Part shown: one piece after another, positions 1 through 5,198 of the stretch
Numbering within the stretch: position 1 is the stretch's first letter
Layout: each line of letters begins with the position of its first letter
DNA from: Deltaproteobacteria bacterium
Lineage (GTDB): Bacteria > Myxococcota_A > UBA796 > UBA2385
Direction of reading: 5' to 3'
Assembly: GCA_015489145.1 (NCBI GenBank)
Contig: WGAH01000138.1
Location: 1 to 5,198 of the forward strand
Length of the DNA stretch: 5,198 nucleotides
Notes under the pieces: model-generated
Databases searched by the model: none
Told to the model about the DNA's origin: nothing
The model's input: the letters and a program-made list of their open reading frames with translations, nothing else
Made by a program: the position numbers and the translations under genes

Positions 1-2028
1 CGTCCGGGACGGCCCCGCGTCGCCCGTCCCCCCGGCCTTCCAGAACAGGAACAGGAGGACCGCCGCCACCGCCGCCGCCAGCAGCAGCACCACGGGTCGG
101 CGAAGGCCGGCCCGGGCCTCCTCCATCTCGAAGTCGCGGGAGGCGTCATCGTCGCCGACGAAGAGCAGCGGGCGCTCGTCCGCCCCGTCCGCCCGGGGCC
201 CCTCGTCGGCCTCCCGGGGAGGCCGGTCGGCGGGGACCTCGGTGTCGCTGTCCTCGTCGGCCTCGGCCTCCGCCTCGGCGCTCTCCGGGACGCCCTGCAC
301 GGGCGCGGCCTCGGTCGGCGGCTCCTCCGTCGGGGGCTCCTCCGTCGGGGGCTCCTCCGTCGGCGGCGCCTCACCCGCCGGCGAGGCCTCCGCGACGGGC
401 TCCTCGGGCCAGTCGTCCGAGCCCTCGTCCGCGTCGTCGAACAGGCCGCTCCCCTCGGCGGAGTCGTCGGGCCAGGCCGCATCTTCCCCGGAAGCCTCCC
501 CGGCCGCCTCCGCCTCCTCGGGCTCGTCGTCGAACAGGCCGGCGCCCAGGTCGGGTTCCTCGGGCCAGATGCCGCCCTCCTCCGCGGCCGGCTCCTCCGG
601 CCAGCCCGCGTCGGCGGCCTCCTCCGCCGCCGGCTCCTCCACCTCCGCGGGCGGCTCGGCGGCGGTGGCCTCGGGAAGGTCGGTCGCCTCGGGCTCCGCC
701 GCCGGCTCCTCCGGCCAGCCCGCGTCGGCGGCCTCCTCCGCGGCGGGCGCCTCGGCCTCCACCTCGGCCGCGGCGGGCGCCCTCTCGGGGGAGGGCGGCT
801 CGGGAAGCCCGGTCGCGTCGGGCTCCTCGGGGGGCGCCCCTTCCGGGGGCTCGCCGGGAGCCGCCTCGCCGAGGCCCACCGCCCCCTCGGGGAGCACCAC
901 CCGCAGGGTCTCGGCCTCCTCGTCGACGGTGGGCGCGTCGCCCGGCGCGACGGTCTCGCCGGCGGGTTCGGGCTCGCCGGCCGACCGGGCGTCGGGCGGG
1001 GCGACGAAGGACACGGCGTCGATGGAGCCCGGCGGGCCCTCGTCGGCGGCGCGGGCCTCGGCGGCCTTCTCGCGCACCCGCCGCAGGATCTCGCGGCGCT
1101 CGGACTCGTCCCGGTCGCCGCCGGGCATCAGCGAGGCCTCGAGCCGCGCCCCCTGGGCGACGTGGGGCACCACCACCCGCGCCCACTCCGGGAGGCTCGG
1201 GTCGGGCTCGCGCTGGCGCAGGCGGTCGAGCTCCTGCTCGAGCTCGTGGGCGGTGGGGCGGGCCGACGGGTCGATGGCGAGGCAGGCCTCGACCAGCTCG
1301 GCCACCGCCGTCATGCCCGTGGCCTCGGTGATGCGCTCGGAGATCGTGCTGACCACCACCTCGTGCCAGTCGGGCTGCGGCGAGGCGTAGGAGGGCACCG
1401 ACCCGGTGAGGAGGTGGGCCAGGATCGCGCCGGCGGCGTAGACGTCGGAGGCGGGCAGGACGCGGCCGGCGCCGGCCTCGGGGGCGGTGTAGGGCGTCGG
1501 GAAGGGCAGCACCGCCCGGACCGGGTCGCGGGGGACCGGCTCCTCGGCGGGAGGCATCCCGAAGCCCCGGACGAACACCCCGCCGGCCTCGTCGAGGAGG
1601 ACGTGGACCGGCGAGAGGTCGCCGTGAACCAGGAAGAAGGGCTTGCGCCCGCGAGGGGCGCGGTCCCAGGCGGCGTGCAGGGCGCGGGCCACCTTGCGGA
1701 GGATGTCGGCGGCGACGCCCACCGGCACCGGCGCCTCGACGAGGACGGCCTCCAGCGTGCAGCCGCCGGCGAAGCCGGTGACGAGGGCGGGCCGGCCCTC
1801 GACTTCGCCGAGGTCGAGGACGCGGGCGATGAAGGGGTGGCGCAGGGCCTCGACGCGCTCGACCCGGGCGCGCAGGGCGGCGACGAGCGCCTCGACGTCG
1901 ACCCCCTCGACCTGGTCGAGGAAGTCGACGAGCACCGGCCGCTTGCGGCCCTTGCGCTCGAAACCCGCCCGGCTGGGACCGAAGGGCCCCCGCCCCACCA
2001 CCTCGCCGACCTCGTACCTCGGCGTCAT
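1..2028 (-). CDS. Membrane-anchored Ser/Thr kinase-fold protein, predicted pseudokinase (3' end beyond window)
   Basis: The frame is open from the ATG at 2028-2026 to the window edge (676 codons, no stop), so the C-terminus is missing. Residues 1-272 form a Hanks-type kinase domain: glycine loop GRGPFG (12-17), LRHP (62-65), HGDLSP (135-140), APE (182-184), SDVYAAG (194-200) and DPSARPT (253-259). Catalytic residues are degraded: the beta-3 Lys aligns with Asp35 (VLVD), the Asn of HRDLKPxxN with His142, and the DFG Asp with Gly155 (RGFG). Asp137 of the HRD motif and the structural Glu184/Arg257 pair remain. By family knowledge such a domain binds or scaffolds rather than phosphorylates, although weak activity cannot be excluded. 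A proline- and acid-rich linker (about 330-640) holds five WP(E/D)(E/D) motifs. A hydrophobic helix at 646-663, preceded by RRP, predicts a cytoplasmic kinase domain and a periplasmic C-terminus. The gene starts 3 nt after the preceding stop, with a weak GGGAAG ten bases upstream, so translational coupling is likely. Confidence 0.92.
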   Translation of the reverse strand, partial: MTPRYEVGEVVGRGPFGPSRAGFERKGRKRPVLVDFLDQVEGVDVEALVAALRARVERVEALRHPFIARVLDLGEVEGRPALVTGFAGGCTLEAVLVEAPVPVGVAADILRKVARALHAAWDRAPRGRKPFFLVHGDLSPVHVLLDEAGGVFVRGFGMPPAEEPVPRDPVRAVLPFPTPYTAPEAGAGRVLPASDVYAAGAILAHLLTGSVPSYASPQPDWHEVVVSTISERITEATGMTAVAELVEACLAIDPSARPTAHELEQELDRLRQREPDPSLPEWARVVVPHVAQGARLEASLMPGGDRDESERREILRRVREKAAEARAADEGPPGSIDAVSFVAPPDARSAGEPEPAGETVAPGDAPTVDEEAETLRVVLPEGAVGLGEAAPGEPPEGAPPEEPDATGLPEPPSPERAPAAAEVEAEAPAAEEAADAGWPEEPAAEPEATDLPEATAAEPPAEVEEPAAEEAADAGWPEEPAAEEGGIWPEEPDLGAGLFDDEPEEAEAAGEASGEDAAWPDDSAEGSGLFDDADEGSDDWPEEPVAEASPAGEAPPTEEPPTEEPPTEEPPTEAAPVQGVPESAEAEAEADEDSDTEVPADRPPREADEGPRADGADERPLLFVGDDDASRDFEMEEARAGLRRPVVLLLAAAVAAVLLFLFWKAGGTGDAGPSRT
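320..364 (-). repeat. Three tandem 15-bp repeats encoding PPTEE
   Basis: Units at 320-334, 335-349 and 350-364 on the plus strand read ggctcctccgtcggg, with the last base changed in the third. In the kinase-fold gene they encode an in-frame PPTEE-PPTEE-PPTEE run near residues 555-572, extended by a partial fourth unit. The near identity at DNA level suggests recent slippage expansion in the linker. Confidence 0.9.
587..741 (-). repeat. 41-bp perfect direct repeat in the kinase linker
   Basis: Positions 587-627 and 701-741 are identical over 41 bases with a 114-bp (38-codon) offset. Each copy encodes the segment around DAGWPEEPA, containing Trp476 and Trp438 respectively. The sequence between them is also acidic and Pro/Ala-rich, consistent with a tandem in-frame duplication of about 38 residues. 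Confidence 0.9.
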
Positions 2029-2031
2029 GGA

Positions 2032-2856
2032 TCACCAGCTTCCCACGAGGACCGCGGCGGCCCCCGATCCCACGGCGACCACCCCCACGCCGGCGGACAG
2101 GGCGCCGAGGGTGTTGGCCCGGGAGCGGTAGGCGTCGAGGTCGGCGGCGGCGGTCTTGGAATCCCAGAACTGCGACTCCTGCTCGGCGGCGGCGAGGTAG
2201 AGACCGCCGGCCGCCACGGCGGACACGCCCGCCACCACCGCCAGCGGCACGTTCACCGCCACGCCCTCGCGCGCCCGCGCCGGCCGGGAGGGGTACTCGG
2301 GCGGGCTCATGCCGGCCTGGACGAGGCGGGTGGTGGCGACGGCGCCCGACTCGTCGACGTACTGGAACAGGTAGGGGCGGTCGGTGGGCACCTCGCTGGC
2401 CGGCTCGCCGTCGACGAGGACCTGGCCGGCCTGCGGCTCGGGCAGGGCGTCGGTGCGCGCCCGGGGCAGGCCGCCGGCCACCTCGAAGTCGAGGCGCAGG
2501 GGGTTGCCCTCGGGGGCGATGTCGTCGGGGAGCTGGTAGCCCGGGGCCACGGCCAGCAGCGCCCGGAACCAGGAGACCGTGCCCGGGTGGTCGCCGTCGA
2601 GGAAGGTGCCGAGGGCCAACATGCGGTACAGGGCCGCGGCCTGCGAGGCGCTGAGCGGCGCGTCGGCGCAGGGCAGCGCCGAGAGCACGGCGTTGCGGGC
2701 GTTGTAGTAGCTGGTGTCGTCCATGTTGGCGAAGGCCGCGTCGGCCGCCGACACGTCCTGGGCCAGGCGGCTCACCGGGACCGGCTCGGAGCACTCGGCC
2801 CGGGCCGGGCCCGCCACCAGCCAGGAGCCCGCGAGGATCATCGTCGTCCGCTTCAT
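2032..2856 (-). CDS. Periplasmic helical (TPR-like) protein with PEGA-like segment and two C-terminal membrane helices
   Basis: The 274-residue product starts with a Sec signal peptide (MKRTT, hydrophobic core, A-R-A cleavage after residue 20). Residues 21-125 are mostly helical and resemble degenerate TPR-like domains. They include two Cys (22, 63) and a stretch like those of periplasmic repeat proteins (PGYQLPDDIAPEGNPLR, 105-121). Residues about 139-183 (GQVLVDGEPASEVPTDRPY onward) look like a PEGA-type beta domain: a 'VDG' turn after a short strand. Two hydrophobic helices follow at 199-224 and 248-272, separated by a charged 22-residue loop. The N-terminal domain should therefore sit in the periplasm on an inner-membrane hairpin. 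The start is chosen from the signal peptide, the TGATG overlap with the upstream stop, and a strong Shine-Dalgarno sequence. The frame stays open far upstream, but that extension is Arg/Gly-rich shadow of the neighbouring gene. No enzymatic motif is seen. Family assignment is tentative; the role is probably envelope adaptor or sensor for the adjacent kinase-fold protein. Confidence 0.87.
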   Translation of the reverse strand: MKRTTMILAGSWLVAGPARAECSEPVPVSRLAQDVSAADAAFANMDDTSYYNARNAVLSALPCADAPLSASQAAALYRMLALGTFLDGDHPGTVSWFRALLAVAPGYQLPDDIAPEGNPLRLDFEVAGGLPRARTDALPEPQAGQVLVDGEPASEVPTDRPYLFQYVDESGAVATTRLVQAGMSPPEYPSRPARAREGVAVNVPLAVVAGVSAVAAGGLYLAAAEQESQFWDSKTAAADLDAYRSRANTLGALSAGVGVVAVGSGAAAVLVGSW

Positions 2857-4862
2857 CACAGCCCACCTCCCAGCAGCATGTAGGCGGCGCCGGAACCGGT
2901 CGCCGAGCCGTCGGCGCCGGTGGCCCCCACCACCAGGTCGGGGGCGCCATCGCCGTTGAGATCGCCTCCGCCGGCCACCGAGGCGCCGGCGGCGTCGCCG
3001 GCCGCCAGGGGCTCGAAGGCCCAGGCGTCGCCGCTGGCCGACAGGGTGCCGGCGATGCGGCCCAGCACCAGCCAGGCCCCGCCGCCGTCGCCCGCCGAGG
3101 AGGCGCCGACGATGAGGTCGCCCTTGCCGTCCTGGTCGAAGTCGCCGGCGTCGGCCACCGCCGAGCCGAAGCCGTCGCCGGCGTTCTCGCCCTGGATGAC
3201 GGCGTCGGCCGAGGTGTCGGCCACCACCTGGTCGGCGGGACCGTACAGCACCAGCACCGATCCGGCCTCGGCGAAGGAGCCGTAGCCGGGGGCGCCGACC
3301 ACCACGTCGGCCTGGCCGTCGCCGTCGAGGTCGTCGGCGAGCGCCACCGCGTAGCCCAGCGACTCGTAGCTGGTCTGGCCCACCAGGGCGCCGTCGGCGT
3401 CGCCGGCCGACACCGTGCCCGAGACGGGGCCGAGGAAGATCCAGGCCACCCCGGCGTTGACCGCGGCGTAGTCCGAGCGGTCGGCGCCGACGACCAGGTC
3501 GTCGATGCCGTCGCCGTCGAGATCCTTGCCGCCCGCCACCGAGAACCCGAGGCGATCCCCGGCGGCCTCGCCGACGATCATCGCCGTGGCCGAGGCGCCG
3601 ACGGAGCCCGCGGGGGCGTCGCCTTCCACCAGGTAGGCGGCGCCGGCCGCCGACCCGCCCGAGTCCTCGAGGTAGGCGCCGACGATGAGGCCGGCCCCGC
3701 CGCCGGCGTTGCCCGCCGAGGCGATGGACTGGCCGAGGCGGTCGCCGTCCGCGTCGCCGGAGAACAGGGTGGCCGCCGTGGAGACCGCCGCGTCGCCGGT
3801 GAGCGGGCCGTGCACCAGGGCCGCCACCCCGGCGTCGGCCTCGCCGTAGAGCGGCACGCCGAGGGCGAAGTCGTCGAAGCCGTCGCCGTCCACGTCGCCG
3901 AGGGCCGTCGCCGACCAGCCGAGGTAGTCGTCGGCGGCGTCGCCGGTGATCGCGATCGCCTCGTCGGCCAGGGCGTGGTCGCCCGCCGAGATCGGCCCCG
4001 AGAGCAGCCAGGCGGTGCCGGCGCGGCTGGCGGCCACCGCCGACTTCGGCGCGCCCACGAGGAGGTCGCCGACGCCGTCGCCGTCGAGGTCGCCCACCAT
4101 CGCCACCGCGTAGCCCGTCAGGTCGCCCGCGGCGGCGCCGAGCAGGGTGGCCGTGGCGTCGCCCAGCGACCCGCCGCCCTCGACCGCGCACTCGCCGGGG
4201 CTGCCGTCGCAGTCGTTGTCCACGCCGTCGTAGCAGACCTCGGCGGCCCCCGGGTTGACCTCCGGGTCGCCGTCGTCGCAGTCGCCGCCCTCGGCGGTGG
4301 TGTAGGAACCCTCGGCCTCGCAGGCGCAGGTGGAGTCGTCGCCGCCGAACCCGTCGCCGTCGGCGTCGACGTACCAGTCCGTGCAGCCGAGGGCGTCGGT
4401 CTCGTTGGTGATCCCGTCGCAGTCGTCGTCGGCCTCGGTGGAGCAGTCCTCGACGGCGCCGGGGTGGACCGAGGGGCTGCTGTCGTCGCAGTCGCCGGTG
4501 GTGGCGGTGTAGCCGGTGGGCGCGGCGCAGGCGACGGTGGTGCCCTCGCCGCCCCAGCCGTCGCCGTCGGCGTCGATGTACCAGGTGCGGACCGTGGTGA
4601 CCGACGGGTCGCCGTCGTCGCAGTCCTCGTAGTTGGCCGCCGTACCGGAGGGCTGCTCGCAGGCCTCGACCGGGCTGGTGGGGTCGCCGTAGCCGTCGCC
4701 GTCGGCGTCGGTGTACCAGACGTGCTCGACGCAGTCCGCGCCGCCGTCGCCCCCCGCGGCGGTGTCGCCACCGGCGACCCGCCAGGCGTATTCCTCGTCG
4801 GAGATGTGGACGCAGCCCGCCAGCAAGGCGAGCAGCGCCACCGAACCGTCCAGCCTCTGCAT
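2856..4862 (-). CDS. Lipoprotein with three MopE-like metal-binding modules and a seven-bladed FG-GAP beta-propeller
   Basis: The 668-residue product begins with a short lipoprotein signal (hydrophobic VALLALLAG, lipobox LAGC, lipidated Cys17). Residues 49-221 hold three Asp/Cys-rich modules opening with WY(T/I/V)DADGDG(Y/W/F)G at 49, 94 and 163. Each is followed by DCDD or CDD, and the second and third also carry HPGA/NPGA-x-E-x-C and DCDG motifs. This is the MopE-type putative metal-binding repeat, with EF-hand/thrombospondin-like Ca-binding Asp ladders. Residues about 230-668 contain seven FG-GAP units of about 63 residues. Their Asp loops start at 258, 323, 385 (degenerate), 447, 511, 574 and 634 and end in (L/V)VGAP-like strands, as in integrin-alpha propellers. 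The protein stops right after blade seven (LLGGGL) with no C-terminal sorting tail. It should sit on the outer membrane or cell surface, with calcium stabilising it and probably mediating adhesion or ligand binding. Start support is GGAG seven bases upstream plus the lipobox. It is the first gene of the three-gene operon. Confidence 0.95.
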   Translation of the reverse strand: MQRLDGSVALLALLAGCVHISDEEYAWRVAGGDTAAGGDGGADCVEHVWYTDADGDGYGDPTSPVEACEQPSGTAANYEDCDDGDPSVTTVRTWYIDADGDGWGGEGTTVACAAPTGYTATTGDCDDSSPSVHPGAVEDCSTEADDDCDGITNETDALGCTDWYVDADGDGFGGDDSTCACEAEGSYTTAEGGDCDDGDPEVNPGAAEVCYDGVDNDCDGSPGECAVEGGGSLGDATATLLGAAAGDLTGYAVAMVGDLDGDGVGDLLVGAPKSAVAASRAGTAWLLSGPISAGDHALADEAIAITGDAADDYLGWSATALGDVDGDGFDDFALGVPLYGEADAGVAALVHGPLTGDAAVSTAATLFSGDADGDRLGQSIASAGNAGGGAGLIVGAYLEDSGGSAAGAAYLVEGDAPAGSVGASATAMIVGEAAGDRLGFSVAGGKDLDGDGIDDLVVGADRSDYAAVNAGVAWIFLGPVSGTVSAGDADGALVGQTSYESLGYAVALADDLDGDGQADVVVGAPGYGSFAEAGSVLVLYGPADQVVADTSADAVIQGENAGDGFGSAVADAGDFDQDGKGDLIVGASSAGDGGGAWLVLGRIAGTLSASGDAWAFEPLAAGDAAGASVAGGGDLNGDGAPDLVVGATGADGSATGSGAAYMLLGGGL
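2863..2871 (-). promoter_or_regulatory. Strong Shine-Dalgarno embedded in the end of the upstream gene
   Basis: On the minus strand GGGAGGTGG (2871-2863) contains GGAGGTG, a near-complete complement of the 16S tail. The GGAGG core lies nine bases before the ATG at 2856. It overlaps the last codons of the propeller gene, so the terminal LLGGGL residues are encoded by the same bases that recruit ribosomes for the next gene. With the TGATG overlap this decides the start of the downstream gene. Confidence 0.8.
4351..4718 (-). repeat. Three 26-bp near-identical repeats encoding the WYxDADGDG core
   Basis: Copies lie at 4351-4376, 4558-4583 and 4693-4718 and differ only at a few bases near their right ends. 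They encode the opening of each MopE-like module in the propeller lipoprotein. Offsets of 207 bp (69 codons) and 135 bp (45 codons) match the two module lengths in the protein. Confidence 0.85.
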
Positions 4863-4869
4863 GAGCCGT

Positions 4870-4873
4870 CTCC
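4870..4873 (-). promoter_or_regulatory. Ribosome binding site of the propeller lipoprotein gene
   Basis: Reading the minus strand, CGGAGA contains GGAG at 4873-4870, seven bases before the ATG at 4862-4860. Together with the lipoprotein signal directly downstream of that ATG, it fixes the start against in-frame alternatives. Confidence 0.7.
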
Positions 4874-4942
4874 GTGCTGCTTGGGTGCTGCCTGAACCTG
4901 AAAGAGATGCCGCGGCGGTCCGCGCTCGACCCGGAACGCCCG

Positions 4943-4970
4943 GGCCGGCCGCGGCAGGACCGCGCCGGCC
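4943..4970 (-). other. GC-rich hairpin in the operon leader
   Basis: Bases 4943-4954 and 4960-4970 can form an 11-bp, almost all G-C stem with one bulged base (4949) and a 5-base loop (4955-4959). It lies 80-108 bases upstream of the first start codon, inside the likely 5' leader. No U-run follows, so it is not a classical intrinsic terminator. GC-rich DNA forms such stems by chance, so a function is uncertain. Confidence 0.4.
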
Positions 4971-5027
4971 GGCGCGATCCTACCGTCGCACGAACTCCCT
5001 TGCCTGGGAAGGGCCTAACCCTCACTT

Positions 5028-5037
5028 CGACATGTCG
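5028..5037. promoter_or_regulatory. Perfect 10-bp palindrome, possible operator
   Basis: CGACATGTCG is a perfect palindrome in the less GC-rich part of the divergent gap, followed immediately by the overlapping palindrome TCGCGA (5035-5040). It lies 79 bases from the right-hand gene's ATG and 166 from the operon's ATG. That is a plausible place for a dimeric regulator to act on one or both units, but no regulator family is recognised. Confidence 0.3.
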
Positions 5038-5115
5038 CGACGAACCGCCTCCATCGGACCCGGTGGACAGACTTGAGCCCTGGCGTGCCCGCGACGCCCG
5101 CCATAGCGGCGCCTC

Positions 5116-5198
5116 ATGCGCGCTCCGAGCCCCCTCGCCCGCTCCTGGCCGCTCGTCCTGGCCCTCGCCTGCCGCTCCGGCGAGCCCCCCACCTGCCC
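5116..5198 (+). CDS. N-terminus of a probable lipoprotein, divergently transcribed (partial)
   Basis: An ATG at 5116 opens a frame that runs to the window edge (27 codons). The peptide begins MRAPSPLARSWPLVLALAC: an arginine-containing n-region, a hydrophobic core and a lipobox-like ALAC that places the lipidated Cys at residue 19. Polar residues rich in Pro and Cys (RSGEPPTC) follow. An in-frame TAG at 5104-5106 means this ATG is the only possible ATG start near here. There is no clear Shine-Dalgarno sequence, and the -3 lipobox residue is Ala rather than the usual Leu, which lowers confidence. The mature protein is outside the window, so no function can be given. It is oriented away from the three-gene minus-strand operon and shares its upstream region. 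Confidence 0.55.
   Translation, partial: MRAPSPLARSWPLVLALACRSGEPPTC

Larger units (their letters stand above)
4863..5115. promoter_or_regulatory. Divergent intergenic region, presumed promoters for both transcription units
   Basis: This 253-bp gap separates two divergent starts and must hold the operon promoter and probably that of the right-hand lipoprotein gene. It contains the least GC-rich stretch of the window (about 4985-5045). No convincing sigma-70 or sigma-54 promoter was found on either strand. The best minus-strand -10 candidate is TAGGAT (4982-4977), but the sequence 17-18 bases upstream matches TTGACA poorly. A tandem TTCAGGTTCAGG lies at 4902-4891 on the minus strand in the leader. 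The short frames across this gap have no coding character or ribosome-binding site. Confidence 0.6.

Noticed and set aside
242..1390. Ser/Ala-rich plus-strand open frame with GGSSV repeats
   Set aside because: The repeats are the reverse reading of the PPTEE and acidic linker codons of the kinase-fold gene. There is no signal peptide or ribosome site.
1162..2883. 573-residue plus-strand open frame
   Set aside because: Antisense to two supported genes, rich in His/Gly/Val/Arg, with no recognisable domain or ribosome site. It is typical antisense shadow in GC-rich DNA.
371..2950. 859-residue minus-strand open frame overlapping the kinase-fold and middle genes
   Set aside because: Its translation is Arg/Gly/Pro/Ala filler with no domain or hydrophobic pattern. 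It is a +1 shadow of the kinase-fold frame, which carries unmistakable kinase motifs and is missed only because it has no stop inside the window.
4351..4718. Regularly spaced short repeats considered as a CRISPR-like array
   Set aside because: Spacing is unequal (135 and 207 bp), the copies are in frame, and they encode conserved metal-binding motifs. They are protein module repeats.
3810..4895. 361-residue plus-strand open frame rich in Val/Ala/Gly
   Set aside because: Antisense to the Asp-rich repeats (GAC/GCC codons read as GTC/GGC). Its VAVAVGV repeats mirror the DGDGD codons and are not an independent protein.
2857..5025. Long N-terminal extension of the middle gene (open frame to 5025)
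   Set aside because: Upstream of the ATG at 2856 the frame is Arg-rich shadow of the propeller gene. The signal peptide, strong Shine-Dalgarno and TGATG overlap all place the real start at 2856.
5032..5076. Short 14-codon plus-strand frame in the divergent gap
   Set aside because: No ribosome-binding site, no hydrophobic or other pattern, and its ATG falls inside the palindrome. Nothing supports translation.

Overview
The window comes from a very GC-rich bacterium in which almost every third codon position is G or C. This high GC is why so many long but meaningless open frames appear on the opposite strand. The gene content (a MopE-type Asp/Cys-rich module fused to an FG-GAP propeller on a lipoprotein, a Hanks-type kinase-fold protein with a long acidic linker and a membrane anchor, and a periplasmic helical protein with two C-terminal membrane helices) fits Myxococcota or a related 'deltaproteobacterial' lineage. 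That placement is inferred from gene style, with no marker gene to confirm it.

Layout. Three genes lie head to tail on the minus strand and look like one operon, transcribed from about position 4900 towards position 1. The first (4862-2856) is a 668-residue lipoprotein with three MopE-like calcium/metal-binding modules and a seven-bladed FG-GAP propeller. The second (2856-2032) is a 274-residue secreted or membrane protein with a helical N-terminal domain, a PEGA-like segment and two C-terminal membrane helices. Its start codon overlaps the stop of the first gene (TGATG). The third (2028 to beyond position 1) begins three bases after the second gene's stop. It is a Ser/Thr kinase-fold protein with an acidic, proline-rich linker of about 300 residues and a transmembrane helix near the left edge. 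Its C-terminus is outside the window. At the right edge a divergent plus-strand gene begins at 5116 and encodes the start of a probable lipoprotein. The two transcription units share a 253-bp intergenic region with no confident promoter, one perfect 10-bp palindrome and a GC-rich hairpin in the operon leader.

The most interesting observation is that the kinase-fold protein has lost most of its catalytic residues: the beta-3 Lys is Asp, the HRDLKPxxN Asn is His, and the DFG Asp is Gly. The residues that hold the fold together are kept. It is therefore a predicted pseudokinase, carrying a linker with five repeated Trp-Pro-acidic motifs and a membrane anchor, and apparently co-translated with two envelope proteins. 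A working model is a trans-envelope module: an outer-membrane Ca-binding propeller lipoprotein, an inner-membrane/periplasmic adaptor, and a cytoplasmic pseudokinase scaffold whose C-terminus reaches the periplasm. The co-transcription is well supported by gene spacing. The functional link is inference.
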